Source: Pseudalkalibacillus berkeleyi (GTDB lineage: Bacteria > Bacillota > Bacilli > Bacillales > Fictibacillaceae). Taken from it: 64,000 bases of DNA. A program made the position numbers and the translations under genes. The notes beneath the pieces are model-generated. The model was not told where the DNA came from, made no database searches, and was given only the letters and a program-made list of their open reading frames with translations. Below are positions 52,207 to 61,802 of the stretch, piece after piece; within the stretch, counting starts at the first letter, position 1, and each line of letters starts with the position of its first letter. The stretch is from NCBI RefSeq assembly GCF_021608225.1, contig NZ_JAKIJS010000001.1, positions 372,001 through 436,000 of the forward strand, read 5' to 3'.

Positions 52207-53142
52207 ATGAAACTGAAGTTAGCTTTGTTTGCTGTCATGATGTTCGGTCTCACAGTGCTGACTGGTTGTGAACCATTAACCGTATTAGATCCGAAAGGAC
52301 CAATGGCGGAAAGGTTAGCCAGTGACATTATGCTGACGATGTTAATGATGGCAGGAATCGTGATTGCCGTTTTCGCAATGCTGTTGTTCATGCTCGTGAA
52401 ATACCGCGCATCGAACCAGCCTGCTGATTATGAACCACCTCATATTGAAGGGAATCCTTGGGTGGAAGGAATACTAGTTGGTATTCCAATCATTATTGTA
52501 GCGATTCTTTCCGTCGTGTCAGTTCAAAGTAACTATATCGTTGAATCTGCTCCGACAGGATATGAAGATAAAGAACCACTCGTCGTATATGCGTCATCCT
52601 CTGACTGGAAGTGGCATTTTAGTTATCCAGAAGAGGGAATTGAGACGGTGAACTACTTATACGTACCAACTGATCGTCCACTTGAATTTAGATTGTATTC
52701 ACATGGACCGATTACGAGTTTCTGGATTCCACAGCTTGGTGGACAGAAATATGCAATGAATGCCCACGTGACGACGCTCCATCTCGCAGCTGATGTAGAA
52801 GGCGAGTATATGGGACGTAATGCGAACTTTAGTGGTGAAGGATTTGCTGAAAACAAGTTCGACGTAACAGCCATGTCTCAAGAAGAGTTTGATGAGTGGG
52901 TGGATGAGGTAAAAGATACAGCTGACCCGCTTACAGAAAAGAAATTTGAGGAATTGTTAGAGCCAGGACACCTTGGACGCATGACGTTTACGGGTACGCA
53001 CTTAGAGTTTTCACCTGCTCCTGAACATCATGAAAAAGGTGATAAGTACAAAGATGGTCATGAGGATAAGAAGAAACATGACAATCACTCAGCTTCCAAA
53101 AAGGAAAGCTCAGAGAAAGAACACATGAATCATAACGAGTAA
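52207..53142 (+). CDS. qoxA: aa3-type quinol oxidase subunit II
   Basis: A 311-residue lipoprotein (signal ending LTGC) with two transmembrane helices (about residues 42-62 and 90-110) and a cupredoxin domain (WKWHFSYPEE, FRLYSHGPITSFWIPQLGGQKYAMNAHVT). The CuA cysteines are absent, which shows that it takes electrons from menaquinol rather than cytochrome c. The C-terminal ~50 residues are a His/Lys/Glu-rich tail (HHEKGDKYKDGHEDKKKHDNH). It starts qoxABCD; AAAGGGG precedes the ATG. Confidence 0.95.
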   Translation: MKLKLALFAVMMFGLTVLTGCEPLTVLDPKGPMAERLASDIMLTMLMMAGIVIAVFAMLLFMLVKYRASNQPADYEPPHIEGNPWVEGILVGIPIIIVAILSVVSVQSNYIVESAPTGYEDKEPLVVYASSSDWKWHFSYPEEGIETVNYLYVPTDRPLEFRLYSHGPITSFWIPQLGGQKYAMNAHVTTLHLAADVEGEYMGRNANFSGEGFAENKFDVTAMSQEEFDEWVDEVKDTADPLTEKKFEELLEPGHLGRMTFTGTHLEFSPAPEHHEKGDKYKDGHEDKKKHDNHSASKKESSEKEHMNHNE

Positions 53143-53189
53143 ACGTACAGGTTTTACCGATTATATATATTCGAAAGGAGTCAAATCGT

Positions 53190-55124
53190 ATGGAATTCTT
53201 TGAGCGATTTGCCATACCGCATCCTAGTATAGCAATCTATGCATCCATGGTCGCTGCCGGTCTTACTTTGATCGCTGTTCTCGCTGGACTCACCTATTTT
53301 AAAAAGTGGGGCTATCTATGGCGTGAATGGATCACGACGGTAGACCATAAAAGAATCGGGATTATGTACTTGATTTCCGCGTTATTGATGCTTTTCCGCG
53401 GTGGTGTCGATGCGATTATGATGCGTGCACAGCTTGCTGTACCGGACAATAAGCTACTCGATTCGCAGCACTATAACGAAATTTTCACAACGCACGGAGT
53501 TGTCATGATCTTATTCATGGCGATGCCGTTCATCATATTCTTTATGAACTTCGTGATTCCGTTACAAATCGGAGCACGAGATGTAGCGTTCCCACGCTTG
53601 AATGCACTTAGCTTCTGGTTATTCTTTATGGGCGCGATGCTATTTAACATTTCATTTATGGTTGGGGGTTCACCGGACGCTGGTTGGACTTCGTATTTCC
53701 CACTCGCAGACACGGATTCTGTTGGGACCAACTATTACATGATTGCGATTCAAATCGCTGGTATCGGTACACTGATGACAGGGATTAACTTTATGACAAC
53801 AATTCTTAAAATGAGAGCACCAGGCATGACGTTGATGAAAATGCCGATGTTCACATGGTCTGCTTTCATTGCGAACGTCATAATCGTATTCGCGTTCCCA
53901 GTACTTACAGTTGCACTTGCGTTCGGAACGATGGACCAATTGTTTGGAACCCAGTTCTTTACGCTCGATAATGGCGGAATGGCGATGCTTTGGGCCAACC
54001 TGTTCTGGGTTTGGGGACACCCTGAAGTGTATATCTTAATTTTACCGGCATTCGGAATATACAGTGAGATTATTTCAACCTTTTCAAAACGTAACTTGTA
54101 TGGCTATAAGTCGATGGTTGCTTCAATGGTGTTGATCTCGGTTCTATCATTCGTCGTTTGGGCTCACCACTTTTTCACAATGGGTCAGGGCGCGATGGCG
54201 AACAGCATTTTCTCCATTACAACGATGGCGATTGCGGTTCCGACTGGTGTGAAGATTTTCAACTGGATCCTTACGTTATGGAAAGGTAAAATCGAGTTCA
54301 CGACACCGATGCTGTATTCAATCCTATTTATTCCGCTCTTTACACTTGGTGGAGTAACAGGTGTCATGCTTGCGATGTCAGCTGCGGACTATCAGTACCA
54401 CAATACGATGTTCCTAGTCGCTCACTTTCATAATGTCATTATCCCTGGTGTCGTATTCGCGATGCTTGCGGGACTCACGTATTACTGGCCGAAAATGTTT
54501 GGTTTCATGTTGAATGAGCGAATCGGAAAGTGGACGGCGTGGTTACTATCGATTGGTTTCCTACTTGCGTTCATGCCGATGTATGTGACTGGACTTGATG
54601 GTCAAGCCCGACGTATGTACACGTATTCTGAGTCGACTGGATTCGGTCCGATGAATATGGTTTCCTTTGTCGGAGCTGCGATTATGGCAATTGGATTTGT
54701 GTTGATTGTGTATAACATTTACTATAGTGTTCGCTATGCTTCAAGGGACATTAGTGCAGACCCATGGGATGCACGTACGCTTGAGTGGGCGACACACACT
54801 CCAGTACCACACTATAACTTTGCGATCACACCTGAAGTCGCATCTAGTGAAGCGTATTGGGATTATAAGAAAAAGAACCATGAGTTGTATAAAGGCGATT
54901 ATGAAAAAATCCATATGCCGAATAACAGTGGTATACCGTTTGTCATGAGCTGTATATTCTTTGGATGGGGCTTCTCGCTCATATTCAGCCTATGGATTCC
55001 AGCCATTATCACGACAATCGGAATCTTTGTTTGTATGACATTGCGTTCATTTGAAAAAGATCACGGTCATTACGTTTCTGTGAAAGAAATTGAAGACACA
55101 GAATCAGAATTGCGAGGTGCTTAA
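53190..55124 (+). CDS. qoxB: aa3-type quinol oxidase subunit I
   Basis: The 644-residue catalytic subunit of a proton-pumping heme-copper oxidase has about 14 helices. Heme and CuB ligand segments are visible: TTHGVVMILFMAMPF (heme a His), FWVWGHPEVYILILPAFGI (CuB His and cross-linked Tyr), VWAHHFFTMG (CuB His pair) and FLVAHFHNVIIPG (heme His residues). It reduces oxygen to water with electrons from quinol. It is the second gene of qoxABCD. Confidence 0.96.
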   Translation: MEFFERFAIPHPSIAIYASMVAAGLTLIAVLAGLTYFKKWGYLWREWITTVDHKRIGIMYLISALLMLFRGGVDAIMMRAQLAVPDNKLLDSQHYNEIFTTHGVVMILFMAMPFIIFFMNFVIPLQIGARDVAFPRLNALSFWLFFMGAMLFNISFMVGGSPDAGWTSYFPLADTDSVGTNYYMIAIQIAGIGTLMTGINFMTTILKMRAPGMTLMKMPMFTWSAFIANVIIVFAFPVLTVALAFGTMDQLFGTQFFTLDNGGMAMLWANLFWVWGHPEVYILILPAFGIYSEIISTFSKRNLYGYKSMVASMVLISVLSFVVWAHHFFTMGQGAMANSIFSITTMAIAVPTGVKIFNWILTLWKGKIEFTTPMLYSILFIPLFTLGGVTGVMLAMSAADYQYHNTMFLVAHFHNVIIPGVVFAMLAGLTYYWPKMFGFMLNERIGKWTAWLLSIGFLLAFMPMYVTGLDGQARRMYTYSESTGFGPMNMVSFVGAAIMAIGFVLIVYNIYYSVRYASRDISADPWDARTLEWATHTPVPHYNFAITPEVASSEAYWDYKKKNHELYKGDYEKIHMPNNSGIPFVMSCIFFGWGFSLIFSLWIPAIITTIGIFVCMTLRSFEKDHGHYVSVKEIEDTESELRGA

Positions 55125-55127
55125 ATT

Positions 55128-55724
55128 ATGAAGGTTGATCACTCGCTACCATTAGAATATAGTACGGAAGAAAATCAGTTAAAGATCTTAGGATTTTGGA
55201 TTTTCATTGGTGCGGAAATCATGCTGTTCGCGACGCTTTTCGCAACGTATTTTACTTTAGAAAATCGAACGGGTAATGGTCCAACAGGGGCTGAGATCTT
55301 CGAGATTGCACCAGTCATCCTTGAGACGATTTTACTTTTAACGAGTAGTTTCACGATTGGACTCGGTGTCCATGCGATGCGTCTTGGCAGAAAGAAAGCG
55401 ATGATGGGATTTTTCATTGTCACACTCGTTCTTGGTCTAGGATTTCTCGGCGTAGAGATTTTTGAATTTATGACCTACGCGCATGAAGGAGCAGGCATTC
55501 AGACGAGTGCGTTTACGTCGATCTTACTCACAACACTAGGGACGCACGGTGCCCACGTAACAGTTGGACTGTTCTGGGGATTGTTTATCCTCATTCAAGT
55601 GAAGAAGCGTGGATTGACACCTGAGACAGGGAATAAGTCCTTTATCTTCTCACTATACTGGCACTTCCTAGACGTTGTTTGGATCTTCATCTTCAGCTTT
55701 ATCTATTTGAAAGGACTGTTGTAA
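55128..55724 (+). CDS. qoxC: aa3-type quinol oxidase subunit III
   Basis: A 198-residue membrane protein with five helices and the subunit III family segments LGFWIFIGAEIMLFATLFATYF, FMTYAHEGAGIQTSAF, TLGTHGAHVTVGLFWG and YWHFLDVVWIFIFSFIYL. It stabilises the catalytic core. It begins 3 bases after the qoxB stop. Confidence 0.95.
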   Translation: MKVDHSLPLEYSTEENQLKILGFWIFIGAEIMLFATLFATYFTLENRTGNGPTGAEIFEIAPVILETILLLTSSFTIGLGVHAMRLGRKKAMMGFFIVTLVLGLGFLGVEIFEFMTYAHEGAGIQTSAFTSILLTTLGTHGAHVTVGLFWGLFILIQVKKRGLTPETGNKSFIFSLYWHFLDVVWIFIFSFIYLKGLL

Positions 55725-55725
55725 A

Positions 55726-56010
55726 ATGAGTGAACTATTTCCTCGCAAACAGGTAATGGGATTTATTTTCTCAATGGTGCTTACGGCTGTTGCACTTGGG
55801 GTATATTTCTTTGACATGTCGTTTGCAGTAGGGATGACAGTCCTTCTCATTACGGCATTTCTCCAAGCTGGACTTCAGCTCGTCGTATTCATGCACGCAG
55901 GAGAAACCGATGACAAAGCAGCAATTTATACAAACGTCTACTACGGCCTCTTTATGGCACTGTTTACCGTATTCGGAACACTGCTGGTGTTAATTTGGGA
56001 TGTAGGGTAA
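55726..56010 (+). CDS. qoxD: aa3-type quinol oxidase subunit IV
   Basis: A 94-residue, three-helix protein with the family pattern FPRKQVMGFIFSMVLTAVALGVYF and FLQAGLQLVVFMHAGE. It ends the oxidase operon, one base after qoxC, and is followed by a terminator. Confidence 0.94.
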   Translation: MSELFPRKQVMGFIFSMVLTAVALGVYFFDMSFAVGMTVLLITAFLQAGLQLVVFMHAGETDDKAAIYTNVYYGLFMALFTVFGTLLVLIWDVG

Positions 56011-56014
56011 AAGA

Positions 56015-56047
56015 AAAAAGGAGTGCCTAAAGGCGCTCCTTTTTTTG
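56015..56047 (+). terminator. Terminator of qoxABCD
   Basis: AAAAAGGAGTGCCT and AGGCGCTCCTTTTTTT form a stem with a 2-base loop and long T-run. Confidence 0.85.
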
Positions 56048-56121
56048 TATGTAAAAAAAAAACAAAATTTGCAGCATGTCGAAGCCAGCAAATTTTAACG
56101 TTCATATATTTGTGGTATGAA

Positions 56122-56367
56122 TTAAACCTTTCCGAGTGGTGAGGTTTCTTTTGTTCCTTTAATGCTTTTACCAAGCATTTCTTCTGTAGCTGCAAAGAAC
56201 AAACCGATCAAAAAGATGAAGACTGCTCCAGTTACGGTCCCGATTCCAATAGAAGTCCAAAGTGCGAAATCGCTTACAATACCGATTAGAAACATCATCA
56301 TACCTAATGCAAGGACAGATCCGCCAGCAAACTTGGTAGCGTTCAATATTTTTGTATTAGCTTTCAT
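56122..56367 (-). CDS. Small two-TM membrane protein, 81 aa
   Basis: Two hydrophobic helices (about residues 15-32 and 40-62) joined by a short loop, with a basic N-terminus and a polar C-terminus. No family is recognised. AAAGGAGTTGAGG lies upstream of ATG 56367. It converges on the qox operon. Confidence 0.65.
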   Translation of the reverse strand: MKANTKILNATKFAGGSVLALGMMMFLIGIVSDFALWTSIGIGTVTGAVFIFLIGLFFAATEEMLGKSIKGTKETSPLGKV

Positions 56368-56469
56368 GTTCCTCAACTCCTTTCCTCTATTATTGTGTTT
56401 ATTCACAAAGTTGTCAAATACTTTTCACGATTTGTACACAGTTATCCTTGATTCATTATATGAGGAGAT

Positions 56470-56827
56470 GCTTGAAATGATGTAAACCCACTATGGTGAG
56501 TCCTCAAATCAAGCATTTTCAGTTTTCAGTGTTCGCGAAAGCGTCTCGCTGGTCATGAAATTAGAACTTCACAATTTTCAGGGTACACGCTTGCGAAAAG
56601 AAAGACACGGATACCTAATTTCAGTGGATTATTGGTATCTTACATCAACAATAGCAAGGCGTTAATTAGTTCTATCCTACTATCTCATTCCATCACATAC
56701 GACTTTCTTTCTAGTACCTATACACCTTTTGTTGTTCTTCTTTTATACCTTTTGCAGAATAGCGCTGGAAGGCTTTTACTGGAATAATAAAAGTATTCAA
56801 ACTATTCGTAACATAGGAGGCGGAATG
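56470..56827. other. Upstream region of the S8-SLH protease
   Basis: About 360 bases. A hairpin-like pair (GATGCTTGA/TCAAGCAT) occurs near its left end. No clear promoter, repeat or RNA gene is visible. Confidence 0.45.
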
Positions 56828-59296
56828 ATGAAACGGTTAACAATGTTGATGAGCGTCATGCTCGTACTTTCGACGTGGATGATGGCGCTATCTCCAACAT
56901 CATCGGTCAGCGCACAGACAAATACAACGACCCTTGATGCAACACTTGTAGAAAAGATGAAAGGGACGACTGGACCACTTGAGGTCATCGTCACATTCAA
57001 TACGAATGATGCTCCGACGGCTGAACACATGAATCTTTTAAAGGACGTAGGGATTGCGAAAGGGTTAACTTTCAATTCGCTTCCGATGGCAGGGGTACTT
57101 GCTACACCTGACCAAATCAATGCGCTTGCAGATCAGCCTGAAGTTCGTTCGGTTTATTTTAACGAAAAATTAGAGTATGAAAACAATACAGGTACTGCAA
57201 TGACAGGTGTCGATCAGTTACGTGACGATGCTGACATGACAAAACAGAATGGCGGTATGCCAGTTTCCGGTAAAGGCATCGGGGTTGTCGTCAATGACAG
57301 TGGAGTTGATGGCACACATAACGACATCAAATTCGGTAACCATCTCGTTCAAAATGTACAAGGTGCGACGAACTTGAACGCACTTGTTGATGTACTTCCG
57401 GTTACTTACACTGAGGATGTTGCCAATACGGATACAGATTCTGGACACGGTACACACGTTGCTGGAATTGTTGGCGGTAACGGTTCAATGTCTAAAGGGA
57501 AATACGAAGGTGTAGCACCAGGAGCTGACCTTGTCGGTTATGGTTCTGGAGCAGGAATCGCAATCCTTGATACGCTTGGAGCATTCGATTATGCGCTTAC
57601 AAACCAAGCGCAATACAACATTCGAGTTGTCACAAACTCTTGGGGCTCAACGAGTGACGCAGGTACAGAATTTGACCCAGAAGATCCGATCAACATCGCT
57701 ACAAAAAAGATGTATGACAGAAACATCGTAGTCGTATTCTCAGCTGGTAACTCAGGACCAGGTGAATCAACGATTTCTGGTAACTATAAAAAAGCGCCAT
57801 GGGTCATCACGGTAGCTGCTGGTGACAAGCTTGGTGGACTCGCTGATTTCTCTTCTCGCGGAGTGAAAGGAAAAGGCGGAACAGTTACAGTTGATGGTGA
57901 AGAATTCGTTTGGGAAGATCGTCCAACGATCACAACACCTGGTAAAGATATCATCTCGACAAAAACGGTTTCTCCTCTTACTGCACTTGGTGCACAACAA
58001 GACGCAGAAAACCTTGATCCAGCACACTTACCTTACTACACACATATGAGTGGGACGTCTATGGCAGCTCCTCATGCGGCTGGAATCGTAGCTCTTATGC
58101 TTGATGCCGATCCAACACTTACACCTAAAGAAGTGAAGGCGATTATTCAACAAACTGCGACGAACATGCCTGGATATGAATCTTGGGAAGTCGGTGCAGG
58201 TTATGCGAACGCATACGCTGCAGTCGATATGATTTTAAATGGTAACGAATACGGTGAAACACTGAACTATACGAATGAATACAATGGAAATGTAGATATG
58301 AATGTTGAGCGCGAGCCGGTTGAAGTGAATTACAACCCAGCGACAGCAGATTCTAATAAAATTGAGTTCAACGTCGAAGAAGGTTTGACAGAACTTACGG
58401 CAAAAGTGAATGCGAAAGGTTTACTAGGTGAAACAGGTAACCCGTTGAACCTTGTGCTGACAGCTCCTGATGGAACAGAATATTCTTCAGGAATCTATCT
58501 CGTGTTCACATTGTACACAGACCGTACGGTTCAAGTAACAAGCCCGATGGCTGGCACATGGACACTTAGTTTAGAAGGCTTGAATAGTGGACCAGGTTTA
58601 CCGGAAACAGTGAAAGGCGAACTTGCTTATAAAAAAGCGGGCGGATTCACAGGAATCAATGATATCGAGGGACACCCTGCTGCAGACGCAATTAAGTCGG
58701 GCATAAGTGAACGCCTACTTGATAGTAATTCAAACGGCAACTACAACCCAGATGGTGCGTTGACACGTGCTGATCTTGCGAAGTATTTGACGATGGGCGC
58801 AGCAGTTAGACAAAACTTAACGAACGGCTTACAATTCTCAGATGTAAAAGCTGCTGACTCTGCTTACATCCAAGCGGTAACATCTGGTGGAGCGGCGTTA
58901 AAAGATACGGATTTAACTGACGCTGGTGTCATGTTACCGTCAGCGGATGGAAAGTTTGCTCCGAAAAAAGCAGTTACCCGTGCTGAACTTGCATACTCAC
59001 TTGTTCAAGCTTTGGGACTTGAAGCTGAAGCGAAGGAGTTAAACGATGACGCTTTGACAGTGCAATACAAGGATGAGCGCGTTGCAATTCAAGACGCGGA
59101 TGCAGTACCAGCTGAGCTTAAAGGTTACGTACAGCTTGCGCTTGACCTGAACATCCTTAATGCAAAGTTTGGTGTAACGCAAGGACCTTATGATACGGAG
59201 CCGACTGTTGTTGCTTCATTCAATCCGGACCAAACCGTCACTCGAGGAGATTTTGCGGTAGCAGTATCCCGTTACTACACAACTTACTTTGAGTAA
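56828..59296 (+). CDS. Large secreted S8 protease with SLH-like repeats
   Basis: An 822-residue protein: signal peptide (1-29, SVSAQ), an inhibitory propeptide-like domain (LEVIVTFNTNDAP... about 50-115), and an S8 domain with Asp157 (NDSGVDGTH), His207 (GHGTHVAG), Asn308 (SAGNSG) and Ser411 (GTSMAAP). A beta-sandwich-like region follows (470-610). The last ~200 residues hold three SLH-like units: NDIEGHPAADAIKSG, FSDVKAADSAYIQAV, and LKGYVQLALDLNIL...NPDQTVTRGDFAVAVSRYY. It is probably tethered to the cell wall. ATG 56828 is preferred over 56825 because GGAGG is 7 bases upstream. Confidence 0.92.
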   Translation: MKRLTMLMSVMLVLSTWMMALSPTSSVSAQTNTTTLDATLVEKMKGTTGPLEVIVTFNTNDAPTAEHMNLLKDVGIAKGLTFNSLPMAGVLATPDQINALADQPEVRSVYFNEKLEYENNTGTAMTGVDQLRDDADMTKQNGGMPVSGKGIGVVVNDSGVDGTHNDIKFGNHLVQNVQGATNLNALVDVLPVTYTEDVANTDTDSGHGTHVAGIVGGNGSMSKGKYEGVAPGADLVGYGSGAGIAILDTLGAFDYALTNQAQYNIRVVTNSWGSTSDAGTEFDPEDPINIATKKMYDRNIVVVFSAGNSGPGESTISGNYKKAPWVITVAAGDKLGGLADFSSRGVKGKGGTVTVDGEEFVWEDRPTITTPGKDIISTKTVSPLTALGAQQDAENLDPAHLPYYTHMSGTSMAAPHAAGIVALMLDADPTLTPKEVKAIIQQTATNMPGYESWEVGAGYANAYAAVDMILNGNEYGETLNYTNEYNGNVDMNVEREPVEVNYNPATADSNKIEFNVEEGLTELTAKVNAKGLLGETGNPLNLVLTAPDGTEYSSGIYLVFTLYTDRTVQVTSPMAGTWTLSLEGLNSGPGLPETVKGELAYKKAGGFTGINDIEGHPAADAIKSGISERLLDSNSNGNYNPDGALTRADLAKYLTMGAAVRQNLTNGLQFSDVKAADSAYIQAVTSGGAALKDTDLTDAGVMLPSADGKFAPKKAVTRAELAYSLVQALGLEAEAKELNDDALTVQYKDERVAIQDADAVPAELKGYVQLALDLNILNAKFGVTQGPYDTEPTVVASFNPDQTVTRGDFAVAVSRYYTTYFE

Positions 59297-59316
59297 AAAA
59301 CTAAATCTCGTTTCCC

Positions 59317-59358
59317 CGAACCCGTATCAGGCCTCCCCCGCCTGGTACGGGTTTTTTT
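59317..59358 (+). terminator. Terminator of the S8-SLH protease gene
   Basis: AACCCGTATCAGG and CCTGGTACGGGTT pair, followed by TTTTTT. Confidence 0.85.
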
Positions 59359-59439
59359 ATGGAAACAACTTTCCATGCCCAAGCCGATGAAAGAGTTCGT
59401 ACATACAGTAATATACAAGCTTAAAAAAGGAGCGTGGAT

Positions 59440-60564
59440 ATGATTTTCCCCTCGAGTAATGATTCATGCATTTGTAGTATTTTTAAAAACCTTCAAACAG
59501 GTACGCTGATCAATGTTCGTTTTAGCAAATCATCTAAAATAGTCGAAGTAACCTTTCTATGTTTTGATGAAAAAACGGGATGTGTAACGGGGATAAGTGA
59601 TGGAAGCAGTGTTACTTTCAGTTGTCAAAATGTAACTTCTGTAAACTTTCTACCTCGGCCAGATGTGATTTGTGATGTGCTTGCTTATGTGACGAATGGC
59701 GGGGGAAATACGGTTTCAATTATTGATACATCAACAGATATGGTAATCGGCACTATTTTTGTTGGTAATTCTCCTGGTGGCATATCAGTAACACCGAATG
59801 GAAGCCGAGTGTACCTTACGAATCGTACAGATGATACTGTTTCAGTCATAGACACATCAACGAATATGGTAATTTCAACGATACCTGTCGGTGATTTCCC
59901 ACGTGATGTTGAAGTAGCACCAAATGGAAACCGGGCGTATGTGACCAATCGAGATGCAGATACTGTTTCAGTTATTGATACAGCAACGAATTTAGTGATC
60001 GCAACTGTTCCTGTTGGAGATAATCCGCGTGGTGTTGCGATTACGCCAGATAGTAGTCGAGGTTATGTGACGAACTTTGTGGATTCCACTGTGTCGGTAA
60101 TTAATACAGGAACCAATATGGTCATAGCGACGATTACTGTAGGGTTGTCACCTGTAGGAGTAGCGATTACACCAGATGGAAGCCGTGCCTATGTAGCCAA
60201 TCGAAATGGTAATACAGTGTCAGTCATTAATACAGTAACGAATATGGTGTTGGACACTATTCCAGTGGGGAATTCACCTCGTGAGTTGGCGATTACGCCA
60301 GATAGTAGTCTAGTTTATGTTTCTAATTTTGATGATGGCACAGTCTCGGTCATAGATACAGGAACGAATATGGTTACTACAACGATTGCTGTCAGTGGGA
60401 CTCCTGAAGGTTTGGCGATTACACCAGATGGAAGTCGAGCCTATGTAGCTAATCAAGCGAATGACAATGTAACTGTAATCGATATCGCAACAAACATGAT
60501 AATAGGTACTGTCTCTGTTGGAGATATGCCGAATGAAATTGCGATCGGTACGATTTGCACATAA
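59440..60564 (+). CDS. YVTN-type seven-bladed beta-propeller protein
   Basis: A 374-residue protein. The N-terminal ~75 residues (CICSIFKNLQTGTLINVRF, then FLCFDEKTGCVTGI and FSCQNVTSVNF) form a Cys-containing domain that looks like those of spore-coat or exosporium proteins. Seven 42-residue repeats of the type YVTNxxxxTVSVIDTxTNMVIxTIxVGxxPxGVAITPDGSR follow (about 83-374), making a closed propeller. No signal peptide is seen, which also suits a spore-coat protein. Function is probably structural or binding. ATG 59440 follows AAAGG by 9 bases. Confidence 0.82.
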   Translation: MIFPSSNDSCICSIFKNLQTGTLINVRFSKSSKIVEVTFLCFDEKTGCVTGISDGSSVTFSCQNVTSVNFLPRPDVICDVLAYVTNGGGNTVSIIDTSTDMVIGTIFVGNSPGGISVTPNGSRVYLTNRTDDTVSVIDTSTNMVISTIPVGDFPRDVEVAPNGNRAYVTNRDADTVSVIDTATNLVIATVPVGDNPRGVAITPDSSRGYVTNFVDSTVSVINTGTNMVIATITVGLSPVGVAITPDGSRAYVANRNGNTVSVINTVTNMVLDTIPVGNSPRELAITPDSSLVYVSNFDDGTVSVIDTGTNMVTTTIAVSGTPEGLAITPDGSRAYVANQANDNVTVIDIATNMIIGTVSVGDMPNEIAIGTICT

Positions 60565-60579
60565 TCTCATATGAAAAAT

Positions 60580-60650
60580 TAGGCCTAGCTTGACCGTTGA
60601 TCAGGTATATTAATCTACCTAATCGATTGTTGTCAGCGAGGCTTTTTGTT
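60580..60650 (+). terminator. Long imperfect terminator hairpin
   Basis: GCCTAGCTTGACCGTTGAT pairs imperfectly with ATTGTTGTCAGCGAGGC, followed by TTTTTGTTT. Confidence 0.6.
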
Positions 60651-60731
60651 TGGGTGAGATAGGTTAATATACACAATTATGTATTTTAAAACAAATAAAC
60701 ATACTGATTTCATGTGTTTTAAAATTAAGTA

Positions 60732-60766
60732 TTGAATAAATATTATATAGTATGTATAATAATTCA
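60732..60766 (+). promoter_or_regulatory. argF promoter with ArgR-like boxes
   Basis: TTGAAT (60732-60737) and TATAAT (60755-60760) are spaced 17 bp. Each overlaps an AT-rich element like the ArgR/AhrC box (TGAATnnnnATTCA): TTGAATAAATATTATA and TGTATAATAATTCA (60753-60766). Arginine repression is likely. Confidence 0.6.
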
Positions 60767-60797
60767 CATCACATTCATGAGATAGGAGAGGTGCAAC

Positions 60798-61778
60798 GTG
60801 GTTTACGCAATTGATACGAAACAGATGCATGGGGTAACGACATATAATTTTTCCGGTCAAGATTTCTTGGCTTTATCAGACTTTCATTCCTCGGAGATTA
60901 TGTATTTACTGGAGCAGGCGGTTAAGCTGAAAAAGAAGCAGAAACAAGGTGTAACTCACAAGCCACTTGAGGGGAAAGTGCTTGCGATGAATTTCGATAA
61001 GGCATCGACCCGTACGCGCGTTTCTTTTGAAGTTGGCATCGTTCAGCTTGGAGGTCACCCAATTTTTCTCAGTACGAAAGACATCCAGCTAGGACGAGGA
61101 GAAAGCATCGAAGATACAGCAAAAGTTTTATCCAGTTATGTAGATGGAATTCTCATTCGCACATTTGAACATAAGACGGTAGAAAAGTTTGCCGCACATG
61201 CTGATGTACCGATTATCAACGGGCTGACAGATTTGCACCATCCGACACAAGTGCTGGCAGATTTACTGACGATACTTGAACATAAAGGGAAGCTCGCCGG
61301 CTTGAAGATGTGTTATATCGGTGACGGATACAATAATATGACGCATTCTTTACTAGAAGGAGCGGCAAAAGTGGGGATGGACATCAGTGTCGCGAGTCCG
61401 TTCGGCTATGAGCCAGACCATATGATTCGTGACCACGCGAAGATGATCGCCAAACAGAATGGAAGCTCTGTCGTGGTCACAAATGCACCGGACGAAGCAA
61501 TTGTCGACGCAGACATAGTCGTCACAGATACGTGGACCAGCATGGGGATGGAAGAGGAAGCTGACAAGCGCAAGGAAGTATTTAAACCTTTCCAAGTGAA
61601 CGCAGAACTATGCGCAAAAGCAAAGGACGATTACATTTTCATGCATTGTTTGCCGGCACATCGAGGCGAAGAGGTGACGGCAGAGATCATTGACGGACCA
61701 CACTCCGTCGTATTTGATGAAGCGGAAAACCGACTCCACGCCCAAAAAGCAATCATGGAAGCTTTGATGTGGGACTAG
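60798..61778 (+). CDS. argF: Ornithine carbamoyltransferase
   Basis: A 326-residue enzyme that forms citrulline from ornithine and carbamoyl phosphate. Carbamoyl-phosphate site STRTR is at about residues 63-67. HPTQVLADLLT, the ornithine-site DTWTSMG and HCLPAHRGEE are all intact. GTG 60798 follows GGAGAGG; an internal ATG at 60825 is possible. It is separate from other arginine genes in this window and probably anabolic, given the ArgR-like boxes upstream, though ArgF/ArcB cannot be fully distinguished by sequence. Confidence 0.93.
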   Translation: MVYAIDTKQMHGVTTYNFSGQDFLALSDFHSSEIMYLLEQAVKLKKKQKQGVTHKPLEGKVLAMNFDKASTRTRVSFEVGIVQLGGHPIFLSTKDIQLGRGESIEDTAKVLSSYVDGILIRTFEHKTVEKFAAHADVPIINGLTDLHHPTQVLADLLTILEHKGKLAGLKMCYIGDGYNNMTHSLLEGAAKVGMDISVASPFGYEPDHMIRDHAKMIAKQNGSSVVVTNAPDEAIVDADIVVTDTWTSMGMEEEADKRKEVFKPFQVNAELCAKAKDDYIFMHCLPAHRGEEVTAEIIDGPHSVVFDEAENRLHAQKAIMEALMWD

Positions 61779-61802
61779 GGGACAGGTCCCTTGTCCCACA
61801 AT

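Noticed and set aside
61779-61800. GGGGACAGGTCCCTTGTCCC palindrome after argF
   Set aside because: Such short GGGACA/TGTCCC palindromes are common between Bacillus genes. It may be a minor dispersed repeat, but the real terminator lies just downstream at 61803.
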